In this document: positions 18,455-26,901 of the stretch, in pieces
Position numbering within the stretch: position 1 is the first letter of the stretch
How the letters are laid out: each line of letters opens with the position of its first letter
Assembly (NCBI GenBank): GCA_002497075.1
Contig: DAML01000015.1
Coordinates: 6,452-70,451, forward strand
Direction of reading: 5' to 3'
Length of the DNA: 64,000 nt
From: Methanomassiliicoccaceae archaeon UBA472
GTDB lineage: Archaea > Thermoplasmatota > Thermoplasmata > Methanomassiliicoccales > UBA472
The notes under the pieces: model-generated
What the model saw: only the letters and a program-made list of their open reading frames with translations
The model's database searches: none
Told to the model about the DNA's origin: nothing
Position numbers and translations under genes: made by a program

Positions 18455-18787
18455 ATGATATCCATGGCCTGGGTGTTCCTGGTGATCGCCGGTTTCATGG
18501 AGCCCTGCTGGGTGATCGGGCTCAAGAAGTCCGAGGGCTTCAAGCGCCTCGGCTGGAGCGCCTTCACCATCGTCTTCATCTTCGCCAGCATGTACTTTCT
18601 TGCGCTGGCCATAGACATGGACCTGCCCATGGGCACCGCTTATGCGGTCTGGACCGGTATTGGGGCCGTAGGCGCCCTGGTCGCCGGGGTGCTCCTTTTC
18701 AAGGAGAGGGCGGAACTGGTCCGCATGTTCTTCATCCTGCTGATCGTCATCGGGATCGCTGGCGTTCAGATCACGGCGGGGGTGTGA
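18455..18787 (+). CDS. SMR family transporter subunit, Gdx-like
   Basis: About 110 residues and four helices, the normal SMR size. The essential membrane Glu lies in IAGFMEPCW, and the third-fourth helix signature PMGTAYAVWTGIGAVGALVAGVLLF matches the guanidinium-exporter (Gdx/SugE) branch rather than EmrE. The gene is immediately followed by a second SMR gene, as in obligate heterodimers such as YkkCD or EbrAB. The start at ATG 18455 is chosen because a TATA box sits about 25 bases upstream. Confidence 0.85.
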   Translation: MISMAWVFLVIAGFMEPCWVIGLKKSEGFKRLGWSAFTIVFIFASMYFLALAIDMDLPMGTAYAVWTGIGAVGALVAGVLLFKERAELVRMFFILLIVIGIAGVQITAGV

Positions 18788-18788
18788 G

Positions 18789-19154
18789 ATGCCCGAAGCC
18801 GTTCCAAGCGCCGCAGAGGTCAAGACCAGGGACTCCGCCTGGACCCTGCTGATCGTGGCCGGCCTACTGGAACCGGTATGGGTCACCGCCATGAAGCTGT
18901 CCGATGGTTTCTCGGACATCCCCTGGGCGGCCGCCACCTTCGTTGCATTGTTCTTCAGCATGTACCTGCTCGGCAAGGCGCTGAAGAAGAGCATTCCTAT
19001 AGGGACGGCTTATGCGATCTGGGTCGGCATCGGGGCCATAGGCGCGCTCGTCGTCGGTATTTTGCTGTTCAACGAACCGTCCGACCTGCTGCGCCTTCTC
19101 TTCGTGCTTCTGATAGTCGTCGGCATCGTCGGGGTGCAGTCCACCAGCAAGTGA
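18789..19154 (+). CDS. SMR family transporter subunit, second of a pair
   Basis: 121 residues with an extra hydrophilic N-terminus of about 15 residues before the first helix, then VAGLLEPVWV with the catalytic Glu and PIGTAYAIWVGIGAIGALVVGILLF. Only one base separates it from the stop of the first SMR gene, so the two subunits are co-translated and likely form a heterodimer that exports guanidinium-like or quaternary cations in exchange for protons. Confidence 0.85.
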   Translation: MPEAVPSAAEVKTRDSAWTLLIVAGLLEPVWVTAMKLSDGFSDIPWAAATFVALFFSMYLLGKALKKSIPIGTAYAIWVGIGAIGALVVGILLFNEPSDLLRLLFVLLIVVGIVGVQSTSK

Positions 19155-19157
19155 TAC

Positions 19158-20459
19158 TCAGCTGTCGGAACGCTCGAAGAACGGTATTTCGTCCTTCACC
19201 TTCCACCAGGCGTGCACGAAAAGCGCCCAGCCGATGAGGCTGAGCACGATCCCCAGGACCCACACCCACAGTTCATCGGCCAAGGGGTTCATGCCGTTGC
19301 CGGTGACAGCGACGGACAGGAACAGAGGGACGAGCATCGCCGTGAGCTTGAGCACCACCTTGCGGTCCTCCACTCCCCACATGAGCAACAGCACGCCGGG
19401 CATCATGAAGTAGACCAGCAGGATCTTTGGATAGGTGAGGAAGAAGACCATGGTGACAAGGGTCGCCCCCTGCCAAAGGGACATCTTTCTCCAGTAGGCG
19501 AAGAGCGAGGACCCCGCCAGTCCCAAGAGCGTGAGCCCGACGCCCGCGTAACCCGGAAGTCCAAAGCCAAGTTCGCCAAGATAATGCCAGGGGCTTATGG
19601 ACGACCCGCCGGTCGGCGTCTCCGGATGGCCTAAGAAATAGTAGGTGAAGGACGGCAGCTCCCCTGGGAAGAGGAGCACGAACGGGACAATGATGATGAG
19701 AGCAAGAATGCCAAAGGCCAGCACCATTTTCGTGCGTCCCTTGTTATCGCAGTGCAGGAACGTCCATGGCAGGACGATCACGTTGAACATCTTGGTCAGG
19801 ACGCCGATGAAGGAGGCCGCTCCGGACGCTGCCGCCTTCTTCTTAATCAATAGCAGAAGGGGCAGGACGAAAAGAAATATTGTAATGGACTCGTCCTGCA
19901 CCCCGAAGCCGAACTCCATCATTCCTAAAGGATAGATTAGATACAGCAGGGAGGCGGCCATGGCCTTCCGTTCATCGTACTCCCTCAGGAACAGGAACAA
20001 CGCCATGGCGGTCAATATGGCGAAGGCGGCGAAGAACAGCTGGTAGGCCTGCGTCGAGCCGCCGGCCAGCTGGGGTATCACGAACAGGTACATGATCAGC
20101 GGTGGCGATTCGGAGGAGAAATCCACGTACGGGATCTTTCCGTCCAAGATGTATTCCGCTCTGACCCGGTAGAAGTCAAGGTCGGTGGGGTCGCTCAGCA
20201 CATCCCCGAACAGCGGCCTTATCAGCAGCCCGTCCAGGGCGATGACCGTTCCGTAGATTAGCAACCCGAAGACGATCAAGGCCAGGAGCTTGCGCTGGAT
20301 GTCGCCCTGGAGAGCCCGGTCCAATAGACGGTCCCCTAGGCCGATCTTGCCTCCCCGGCCTTCCTCGTTCGTTCCCAAACTACGCTCAGCCTCCCCGGGA
20401 CGGACGTCCTGGTATGACGCCCACCCAATGCCGTTCGTACATATTAGAATCAGCGTCAC
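19158..20459 (-). CDS. GT-C-like polytopic membrane protein
   Basis: About 433 residues with ten or more hydrophobic segments. After the first helix comes RAEYILDGKIPYVDFSSESPPLIMYLF, a pattern of GT-C or DUF2029-like glycosyltransferases that use polyprenyl-phosphate sugars; the acidic residues in the first loop (DFYRVRAEY, VDFSSESPP) fit the expected catalytic loop. The substrate is unknown. The open frame extends to 20612, but a TATA-like GTATATAC at about 20497-20504 (minus strand) lies inside it; the GTG at 20459 after CGGAGACA is chosen with limited certainty. Confidence 0.6.
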   Translation of the reverse strand: MTLILICTNGIGWASYQDVRPGEAERSLGTNEEGRGGKIGLGDRLLDRALQGDIQRKLLALIVFGLLIYGTVIALDGLLIRPLFGDVLSDPTDLDFYRVRAEYILDGKIPYVDFSSESPPLIMYLFVIPQLAGGSTQAYQLFFAAFAILTAMALFLFLREYDERKAMAASLLYLIYPLGMMEFGFGVQDESITIFLFVLPLLLLIKKKAAASGAASFIGVLTKMFNVIVLPWTFLHCDNKGRTKMVLAFGILALIIIVPFVLLFPGELPSFTYYFLGHPETPTGGSSISPWHYLGELGFGLPGYAGVGLTLLGLAGSSLFAYWRKMSLWQGATLVTMVFFLTYPKILLVYFMMPGVLLLMWGVEDRKVVLKLTAMLVPLFLSVAVTGNGMNPLADELWVWVLGIVLSLIGWALFVHAWWKVKDEIPFFERSDS

Positions 20460-20698
20460 TGTCTCCGAACACTTTCGGCCATCCCGATGAACATGGTATA
20501 TACTCTCGTTCGGTTGGTAGGGGCATGAACGCGCCTGAGGTATTCTCATCATGTCCATCGTCCAGCGCTGCCGTTCGGGCATCCATCGTTCCATTCGCAG
20601 GCCGCGAGGCAACTGCTGACGGTCCCATGCACCGCCGCCGGAGACCGATGAGGCGCCTCGACGGTCACGCTTATCAGATGAAACGCCAATGATAGTGC

Positions 20699-21046
20699 AT
20701 GACGAAATTCTGGTTGGACCGCCCCCCGCTCTACGTGCACCGGATCTCTCGTGACGACGAGTTCAAGGGCGAACGCTTCGCTACCGTGGACGAGGGGGAC
20801 GAGACGACGGTCATCTCCCCGGCTGCCGGGCCGAAGGCCAACGGTCCTTACGCCTGCTTGACCATGGGGCCTTTCGACCTGTCCCTGGTCGGCATCCTGG
20901 CCAAGGCCTCATCCGCCCTGGCCGGCGCCGGAATACCGGTGTTCGTCATCTCCACCTACCGCTACGATCACATCCTGGTGCCGTTGGACCGGCAGGACGA
21001 GGCGGTTCGTGCCCTGATGCGGGAAGGATTCGAGCGGAAAGGCTGA
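20699..21046 (+). CDS. ACT-domain protein
   Basis: 115 residues. The body has the ACT pattern found in small stand-alone CASTOR-like proteins: VISPAAGPKANGPYACLTM, then GPFDLSLVGILAKASSALAGAGIPVFVISTYRYDHILVP. Such domains bind amino acids or other small ligands and regulate partner enzymes. No partner is apparent; the next gene, 40 bases on, encodes a sulfur-metabolism fusion, so a link to sulfur amino acids is possible but unproven. Confidence 0.75.
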   Translation: MTKFWLDRPPLYVHRISRDDEFKGERFATVDEGDETTVISPAAGPKANGPYACLTMGPFDLSLVGILAKASSALAGAGIPVFVISTYRYDHILVPLDRQDEAVRALMREGFERKG

Positions 21047-21087
21047 GGTGATGGGTTTTTACCCCATCCCGTCAATTCCATCGTGTT

Positions 21088-22458
21088 ATGTTCTTGAAGA
21101 GGGTAAGGTCAGAGGGTCTGGCGCATATCTCCTACTTCCTGGAGTCGGACGGGGAGGCGGCGGTCATCGACCCGCGCCGGGACGTTGACGATTATCTTAA
21201 GTTGGCCAAGGAGAAGGACGCCCGGACGGTGCTGGTCCTGGAGACGCACCGCAATGAGGACTATGTTTCCGGCGCGTTAGAACTGGCCAACGCTACCGGC
21301 GCCGCCATATACCACGGCGACCAGCTGGAGTTCGGTTACGGCAATTCTCTGCAGGACGGGCAGGAGTTCCGGATCGGCGACCTGACCATCAAGGCGATCC
21401 ACACCCCGGGGCACACCTACGAGAGCCATTGCTATCTGGTATCGGACGATCGCGGACCTTTCCTGCTCTTCTCCGGGGATACATTATTCTCGGGCGACGT
21501 CGGCCGGACGGACCTGGCCGGACCGGAAAGCGTCCGGGACCTGTCGGAGAAACTATACAATTCGTTGCACAAGCGCATAATCCCGCTCGGCCCGGAGATC
21601 ATGGTGCTCCCGGCGCACGGTGCTGGTTCGGCCTGCGGGCATGCCATCTCCGAGAGGGAGATGACCACCATCGGTCTGGAGCTCCGGGACGATCATGCTT
21701 TATCCCTGAAGAAACTGGACTTCATGATGGCTAAGATGGGCGAGGGCATGGAGAAGCCGCCCTATTTCACTAGGATGGAAGCTTTGAACCTCAACGGACC
21801 GATAGTATTCGGCACGTTGCCGCAGCCTCCACCATTTACACCAAAGAAAGTGATCGAGGCCCAGGAGGGCGGGGCGCTCGTTCTGGACGTAAGGGAGCCG
21901 CACAACTTCGCCGCGGCGCACGTCCCCCGCTCGCTGAACGTCTGGTTGAACGGCCTGCCGGTGTACGGCGGTTACGCCATCCCCTACGGACGGCCGCTGA
22001 TCATAGTGGCGGAACGGCAGGAGGAAGTGGACATCGCCGTTCGATATCTCATCCGCATCGGCTACGAGGACATCGTCGGGCATCTTGGCCACGGAATGGA
22101 GTCCTGGATCAAGGGCGGGAACGCCACGTCCACCATCGCGGCTTCCACCGTGCACGATATTCGGCGCAGGCAGCTGGCCGGGGACGAGATGCTGTTGATC
22201 GATCTGCGTGACCGCCGGGAGCTTGATTCCGGGGTCATACCGGGGGCGATGCAGATGCATCTTGGGGATATCATCGAGAGGTCATCGGAACTTCCGGCGG
22301 ACAAGGAGATGGTTCTCTTCTGCGGTTCCGGTTACCGCGGCGGGATAGCCGCGAGCATGCTGCGCAACAGCGGCATAAAGAACGTAAGGATAATGCTGGG
22401 CGGCCTAGGTTCCTGGAAAGCCAACGGTTATCCTTTGGAGAAGTTCAGGAGCGTATGA
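21088..22458 (+). CDS. persulfide dioxygenase-like MBL hydrolase fused to two rhodanese domains
   Basis: 456 residues: a metallo-beta-lactamase fold (about 1-240) then two rhodanese-like domains (about 255-345 and 355-455). The usual HxHxDH motif is H54-R-N56-E-D58-Y59, so the second and third metal His are replaced, but the ligands known for mononuclear iron persulfide dioxygenases (first His, H109 in PGHTYES, D131 in FSGDTLF) are kept. The C-terminal rhodanese has VLFCGSGYRGG with an active-site Cys; the first rhodanese lacks an obvious Cys. The likely role is oxidation of protein or glutathione-like persulfides and sulfane transfer in the cytoplasm. It overlaps the convergent NikR-like gene by 14 bases. 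Confidence 0.82.
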   Translation: MFLKRVRSEGLAHISYFLESDGEAAVIDPRRDVDDYLKLAKEKDARTVLVLETHRNEDYVSGALELANATGAAIYHGDQLEFGYGNSLQDGQEFRIGDLTIKAIHTPGHTYESHCYLVSDDRGPFLLFSGDTLFSGDVGRTDLAGPESVRDLSEKLYNSLHKRIIPLGPEIMVLPAHGAGSACGHAISEREMTTIGLELRDDHALSLKKLDFMMAKMGEGMEKPPYFTRMEALNLNGPIVFGTLPQPPPFTPKKVIEAQEGGALVLDVREPHNFAAAHVPRSLNVWLNGLPVYGGYAIPYGRPLIIVAERQEEVDIAVRYLIRIGYEDIVGHLGHGMESWIKGGNATSTIAASTVHDIRRRQLAGDEMLLIDLRDRRELDSGVIPGAMQMHLGDIIERSSELPADKEMVLFCGSGYRGGIAASMLRNSGIKNVRIMLGGLGSWKANGYPLEKFRSV

Positions 22459-22828
22459 ACTTCAGATAGGCGATCCCTTCTAGGCGGTGCATCTGGTCCA
22501 GAAGCTCGTTGATCCGCACCGCCTCCCCGCTGAGCACCATCATGTTCATGCACTTGTGGTTGCCCAGGTGGTTATGCACATGGGTCTTTATCAGCAGGTG
22601 GTTGTCGTGATAGATGTCGTGTATGGGCGCGGAGGCGCAGGCGTCATTGACCATTATCAGGACGCCGTCGACCTGGCCGACCATGGACCTGCGCTCGCTG
22701 GTCTCCGCGAGAAGCGTCCGCATCGCCGCGCGTATCGCTTCCGAGCGACCGCCGAAGCCCAGGTCCTTTTGCAGCGACTCCAGGTCCTCCACGTTCTTGT
22801 CGGTCAGGGAGACGCTTATTATCGGCAT
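22445..22828 (-). CDS. nikR: NikR-like nickel-responsive ribbon-helix-helix regulator
   Basis: 127 residues. An N-terminal ribbon-helix-helix DNA-binding domain (ISVSLTDKNVEDLESLQ, GRSEAIRAAMRTLL; about 1-45) is joined to a C-terminal ACT-like metal-binding domain with the NikR ligand pattern: IYHDNHLLIKTHVHNHL and the Cys of GNHKCMN. NikR tetramers bind Ni(II) through three His and one Cys and repress uptake genes. The gene is divergent from a ZnuABC-type operon, and repeated TTATTAAC boxes lie between them, so self-regulation and control of that transporter are likely inferences. Confidence 0.88.
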   Translation of the reverse strand: MPIISVSLTDKNVEDLESLQKDLGFGGRSEAIRAAMRTLLAETSERRSMVGQVDGVLIMVNDACASAPIHDIYHDNHLLIKTHVHNHLGNHKCMNMMVLSGEAVRINELLDQMHRLEGIAYLKFIRS

Positions 22829-22841
22829 GTTTACGTCTATG

Positions 22842-22881
22842 TTATTAACACATATTTATAGTTCTAGTTAATCGTTAATAA
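22842..22881. promoter_or_regulatory. inverted TTATTAAC boxes upstream of the NikR-like gene
   Basis: TTATTAAC (22842-22849) and its reverse complement GTTAATAA (22874-22881) are 32 bases centre to centre, about three helical turns. They flank the TATA-like CACATATTTAT (22849-22859) that would serve the NikR-like gene. A repressor bound here would block its own promoter. The protein-site match is inferred from position and repetition only. Confidence 0.5.
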
Positions 22882-22977
22882 TCAGCTTATCAAACATGTG
22901 AGATCATCTGCATATCCAGCATTGCCATGGTTAGGCGACCTTCATCGCACATGCGATTGTGAATTTTCTAAGGTATT

Positions 22978-23007
22978 TTATTAACTAATTGAGAAAATGT
23001 TATTAAC
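22978..23007. promoter_or_regulatory. directly repeated TTATTAAC boxes upstream of the metal ABC operon
   Basis: TTATTAAC occurs at 22978-22985 and 23000-23007, 22 bases apart (two helical turns), 28 to 57 bases before the ATG of the binding protein. The first copy overlaps the TATA-like TATTTTATTA (22975-22983). The same octamer in inverted form lies in front of the divergent NikR-like gene. Confidence 0.5.
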
Positions 23008-23034
23008 AAGGTAGTCATTGACAAATTTGGGCAC

Positions 23035-23961
23035 ATGAATCGAAAGCAGCTCGTCTTAGTTATCGGATCGTTCGTGGTCGTTTTCATTCTTATCTTCGCT
23101 TCATCTTTCTTCAGGGACCAAGATGGCGATGACGACAAGACCAAGGTAGTGGCGACTTTCTATCCCCTGGCCTACATGGCGCAGAGCATAGGCGGGGAAA
23201 GGGTTAGCGTGACATCAATGGTTCCCTACAACACCGAGCTGCACTCCTGGCAGCCCGCCCCTCAGGACATAATAAGGGCTGACGACGCTGATGTGATACT
23301 GTACAACGGCGGTCCGGCCGACCGGTGGCTGGTGGATGACGTTCTTCCGGCCATCAACGACGCCGGAAAGGTGATCGCCAATACGACCGTCGGAATCTCC
23401 TACATCGCCGGCGGGGACGAGGGCGAGGGCGGAACGGACCCGCATACTTGGTTAAGCCCGAAGAGGGCCATGGTCCAGGCCAGGAACGTTTTTGATGCGC
23501 TATGCGAGGCGGACCCCGAGGGCGAGGAGTACTTCACCGAAAGGTTCACCACCCTGAACAATACTCTGGCGGCTCTCGATGAACAGTACCGGTCCCTGGA
23601 CAACTCCACGGTTTCCGGTGTGATCGTCTCCCATTCCGCATTGGGATACGTGGCATACGATTACAACTTCGCTCAGTACGGTGTGATCGGCCTGAGCGCG
23701 GACGAGGAACCGTCCGCGGCGGCCATAGCTGGCCTGGTCGAGATAATGGAGAACGAGAGCATCTTCACGGTCTATGTGGACCCGGTCTATAATCAGAACT
23801 ATGCCAATATACTCAAGCAGGAGCTGGAGTCCAGGACCGATCACGACGTGGCGGTCCTGGAGATGTTCCTGACCCTGGGTCCGTATGAGGAACTGGACTA
23901 TCTGGAGCAGCTCTCTCAGAACCTGGCGAACCTCAGAACAGGATTGGGCGTTGCCCAGTGA
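23035..23961 (+). CDS. metal ABC transporter substrate-binding lipoprotein-like protein (ZnuA/TroA family)
   Basis: 308 residues. An N-terminal membrane anchor (about 5-26) precedes a TroA/ZnuA-type domain with the expected metal ligands: His in NTELHSWQP, His in DPHTWLSP, His in VSHSALGY and an Asp/Glu near VYVDPVYNQ. The variable loop before the second His is acid- and Gly-rich (GGDEGEGG) rather than His-rich. These proteins bind Zn, Mn or related divalent ions outside the membrane. The three-gene order matches znuACB. The NikR-like regulator next door raises the possibility of nickel, but the fold is the zinc/manganese type. Confidence 0.85.
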   Translation: MNRKQLVLVIGSFVVVFILIFASSFFRDQDGDDDKTKVVATFYPLAYMAQSIGGERVSVTSMVPYNTELHSWQPAPQDIIRADDADVILYNGGPADRWLVDDVLPAINDAGKVIANTTVGISYIAGGDEGEGGTDPHTWLSPKRAMVQARNVFDALCEADPEGEEYFTERFTTLNNTLAALDEQYRSLDNSTVSGVIVSHSALGYVAYDYNFAQYGVIGLSADEEPSAAAIAGLVEIMENESIFTVYVDPVYNQNYANILKQELESRTDHDVAVLEMFLTLGPYEELDYLEQLSQNLANLRTGLGVAQ

Positions 23962-24746
23962 TGAAGATGGAACCGATAATCGAGGTTAAAGGATTGACGG
24001 TGAGGCGCGGCAGCGCCGAAGCCATATCCAACTCCACCTTCTCCATCGAGAGAGGCGACTATGTCGGGGTCGTCGGTCCCAACGGCGGAGGTAAAACAAC
24101 TCTGGTGCTGGCCATGCTCGGGCTTCTTCCCAAGGCCGAAGGCAGCATCAGGATCATGGGGCAGGAGATCGAGTCCTTCGACCAGTGGGAGAAGGTCGGT
24201 TATGTCTCGCAGTTCGCCATCAACTTCGATTCTCAGTTTCCGTTGACGGTCAAAGAGCTGGTCGGCCTAGGGCGGGTGAACCGGCGCAACATGGGACGCT
24301 TCCGGAACAAGGAGGATTGGGCGGCCGTGAACGAAGCGCTCCAACTGATGAGCATCTCCAACCTGGCGGACAAGCGCATCGGCATGCTATCCGGCGGTCA
24401 GCGGCAGAGGGCGTTCGTGGCAAAATCCTTAGTGAGCAAGCCAGAGCTGCTGGTGTTGGATGAGCCCGTTACTGGCTTCGATCCGGTCACCCAGGAAAAG
24501 TTCTTCATGCAGCTGGCGAACCTCAATCAGAAGAAAGGCATCACCATCCTCATCGTATCGCACGACCTGGCCGCGGTGTTCTGCCGCATGTCGCGCGTGC
24601 TCTGCGTCAACCGCGAGGTGCACAGCAGTGCAATCAACGAAGGCACCGTGCCCGACGACGTGCTCAAGCGGGGATACGGGGAACACTTCCACTTTGCCTT
24701 CCACCAGCACCAATGCAAGGGGGTGTTCATCGATGAGCAGCTTTGA
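23961..24746 (+). CDS. metal ABC transporter ATP-binding protein (ZnuC family)
   Basis: About 261 residues with Walker A GPNGGGKTT near residue 37, Q-loop SQFAINFD, signature LSGGQRQRAFVAKSL, Walker B LLVLDEPVTGFDP and switch His in VSHDLAAVF. It overlaps the stop of the binding-protein gene (TGATG; a GTG at 23958 is also possible) and the start of the permease by 14 bases, so the operon is translationally coupled. The C-terminus is His-rich (HFHFAFHQHQC), which might sense metal. Confidence 0.88.
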   Translation: MKMEPIIEVKGLTVRRGSAEAISNSTFSIERGDYVGVVGPNGGGKTTLVLAMLGLLPKAEGSIRIMGQEIESFDQWEKVGYVSQFAINFDSQFPLTVKELVGLGRVNRRNMGRFRNKEDWAAVNEALQLMSISNLADKRIGMLSGGQRQRAFVAKSLVSKPELLVLDEPVTGFDPVTQEKFFMQLANLNQKKGITILIVSHDLAAVFCRMSRVLCVNREVHSSAINEGTVPDDVLKRGYGEHFHFAFHQHQCKGVFIDEQL

Positions 24747-25557
24747 CGTCTTCGACCTTCCCTCCCTTTTCCAATATCAGTTCCTGCAGATGGCCATGGT
24801 GGGCGGGATCCTCGCGGCGGTCGTCTCGGCCTGGATAGGGCTATTCCTGATACTGCGAAAGGAATCCATGTTGGTGGACGGGGTGGCGCACACCGCGTTC
24901 GGCGGCGTGGCCATAGGCCTTCTGATCGGCATAGATCCCATGCTAGGCGCCATGGCGGTCTCGGCCGCGGCCGTTCTCGGAATAACGTACATGCGCCGGA
25001 AAGGACTGGCGCAGTCGGACGCGGCCATAGCGGTAATGATGGCCATGGGGTTCTCCCTGGGCATGATAGTAATCTCCTTGGCCAACGGCTTCAACGTGGA
25101 GCTGTTCAGCTACCTGTTCGGTTCCATACTCACCATCGACAGCACCGACCTGACGGTGCTCATAGTTCTGGCGCTGGTCATAATCGGTTTCATGGTGTTC
25201 TTTTACAAGGAGATGCTGGCCATAACCTTCGACGAGGACGGGGCGCGGTTGCAGGGCATACCGGTTCAGGCCATGACCATGGCCTTCAACCTCCTGGTGG
25301 CGGTCACGATCGCGTTATCGATAAAGGTGATAGGCATCATCCTAGTGGTCGCCCTGATGGTTCTGCCCGGGCTCACGGCCCTGCAGCTTAAGAGATCATT
25401 CAAGATCACTCTCATCGCTTCCACCGTATTCGGGGTGGCGGCCGCGGTGCTCGGAATTGTCATCTCTGTACTATTCAGCGTCTCCACCAGCGGGGTGATC
25501 GTCTTCAGCGCCGCCGGGGTATTCCTGTTCGTGGCCGCATATCAACGCCTGGCGTGA
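24733..25557 (+). CDS. metal ABC transporter permease (ZnuB family)
   Basis: 274 residues and about eight or nine helices. The ABC-3 family pattern is clear: RKESMLVDGVAHTAFGGVAIG near residue 46, FGSILTIDSTDL near 135 and LSIKVIGIILVVALMVLPGLTA near 205. It forms the membrane channel of the adjacent ZnuAC-like proteins. The open frame extends far upstream in the ATPase gene, but ATG 24733 gives the normal family length. Confidence 0.88.
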   Translation: MSSFDVFDLPSLFQYQFLQMAMVGGILAAVVSAWIGLFLILRKESMLVDGVAHTAFGGVAIGLLIGIDPMLGAMAVSAAAVLGITYMRRKGLAQSDAAIAVMMAMGFSLGMIVISLANGFNVELFSYLFGSILTIDSTDLTVLIVLALVIIGFMVFFYKEMLAITFDEDGARLQGIPVQAMTMAFNLLVAVTIALSIKVIGIILVVALMVLPGLTALQLKRSFKITLIASTVFGVAAAVLGIVISVLFSVSTSGVIVFSAAGVFLFVAAYQRLA

Positions 25558-25721
25558 GCCAATCGTCTGATCTTATCATAATTAAATAATCGATATGATA
25601 AAAAGTTGCAGGTTTTTTGCAAATTATTTACAATAAAAAGTTATAATTTGAAAATAATTTATATTTACCACTTCTTTACTAAGTGTTAATGAAACTTTTT
25701 TTCACAAGCCATCAACAACCA

Positions 25722-25728
25722 TTATATA
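25722..25728 (+). promoter_or_regulatory. TATA box of the UroD-type methyltransferase operon
   Basis: TTATATA within CATTATATAGGG, preceded by a roughly 130-base AT-rich stretch (25575-25690). The expected start of transcription is near 25750, giving a leader of about ten bases that carries ACGGGGATT before ATG 25761. The AT-rich upstream block and clean spacing suggest strong expression. Confidence 0.55.
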
Positions 25729-25760
25729 GGGTCCATGAAGTTAGCGGAACGGGGATTTCT

Positions 25761-26891
25761 ATGGGCTATGAAGAAATGTTTCCAGCCATGGATAGCAGGT
25801 GGCACGGTAATGCCGCCAAGCGCTTTGCGAGCCCCTTTGTGGACAACCCACACGACCGCATAGACGTGGACCCGATCATCTTGTCCAACGCCGCTGTGGC
25901 CTGCGGGTATACTATAAGGGACTTCTATGAAAAACCGGAGTTGGGTATCCACTGCGTCGGCTACATATCCCATCTCTTTGACCTACTACCAGTTACGCAC
26001 TGGTTCTTCTCGTTACCATGGGTCACTGAGCTGGGACTGAAGCTGCACTACAAGGAGACCCTGCCGCCGATCTCGACCGGTCCGATATACTCGGAACCCG
26101 AAGATGTCGACAAAATGAGGGTCATCTCCAAGGAGGAGTTGTTGAAGACCACTGGCGAGTTCGCCACCGTGCCCAAGTTCTTCAGGATCTACGACTATGT
26201 CGCCAAGAACCTGCCTATGACCTTGGTGCCTATCTCCTACGGTTTCGACCTGGTCGGAGCCGCCGCTGAGATGGTCGGTGTCGAGAACTTCATCATGTGG
26301 ACCTTCACTGAGGCCGATCAAGCCGAGAAGCTGGTGCAGATATACACTGACACCGCCATCAACGGCGCTGAGGCGATGGCCGACAAGTACGGATCGGCGA
26401 TGCTTATCGTCGGGTCCGTTCTGGCCAACAACGATATCTTCAGCGATGAGGGCGTCGAGAGGTACTCCGTGAAGAACATGTACAGGTACGTGGACGGCTG
26501 CTTCAAGCATGGAGCTGGTCCGCAGGTATTCTATCACCTCTGTGGTAACCACCAGACCGACTACAAGCTATTCAAGGACGGTTTGATGTGGTCTCCGTTC
26601 ACTGTGATCCACGCCGGTTACCAGGGAAGGAACGCTTTCCCGTCCGCCCTGCTGAAGGAGACCTTCCAGGACAAGGCGACCTGCATGGGTTCCGTCGACA
26701 CCAAGTTGATGATCGACAACAACCCGAACAAGGTGTACAACTCTGCCAAGGAGCAGCTGCTTCAGGGCCGTGACTCTAAGAAGGGTTACATCCTGGGTAC
26801 TGCTTGCGAGACTCCTCCGTACACCATACCCGGTCAGATGTTGGCCTTGGTCAAGGCGGCTAGGGACTTCGGTACCTACGGAACATGGTGA
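25761..26891 (+). CDS. UroD-family methylcobamide methyltransferase-like protein (MtaA/MtbA type)
   Basis: 376 residues in the uroporphyrinogen decarboxylase superfamily. The zinc ligands of MtaA/MtbA methylcobamide:coenzyme M methyltransferases appear to be present: H259 and C261 in FYHLCGN and C349 in GTACETPPYT. In those enzymes zinc activates a thiol that accepts a methyl group from a corrinoid protein. No corrinoid protein or substrate-specific methyltransferase is adjacent, so the acceptor and donor are unknown. Codons are strongly biased to C-ending forms, as in highly expressed genes. The frame opens at GTG 25683, but the TATA box at 25722-25728 excludes it. A 149-residue partner follows ten bases on. 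Confidence 0.75.
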   Translation: MGYEEMFPAMDSRWHGNAAKRFASPFVDNPHDRIDVDPIILSNAAVACGYTIRDFYEKPELGIHCVGYISHLFDLLPVTHWFFSLPWVTELGLKLHYKETLPPISTGPIYSEPEDVDKMRVISKEELLKTTGEFATVPKFFRIYDYVAKNLPMTLVPISYGFDLVGAAAEMVGVENFIMWTFTEADQAEKLVQIYTDTAINGAEAMADKYGSAMLIVGSVLANNDIFSDEGVERYSVKNMYRYVDGCFKHGAGPQVFYHLCGNHQTDYKLFKDGLMWSPFTVIHAGYQGRNAFPSALLKETFQDKATCMGSVDTKLMIDNNPNKVYNSAKEQLLQGRDSKKGYILGTACETPPYTIPGQMLALVKAARDFGTYGTW

Positions 26892-26901
26892 GGTGACAAA
26901 A

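Noticed and set aside
25683..25760. 26-residue extension of the UroD-type methyltransferase
   Set aside because: A TATA box lies inside the extension, so the message should start after it.
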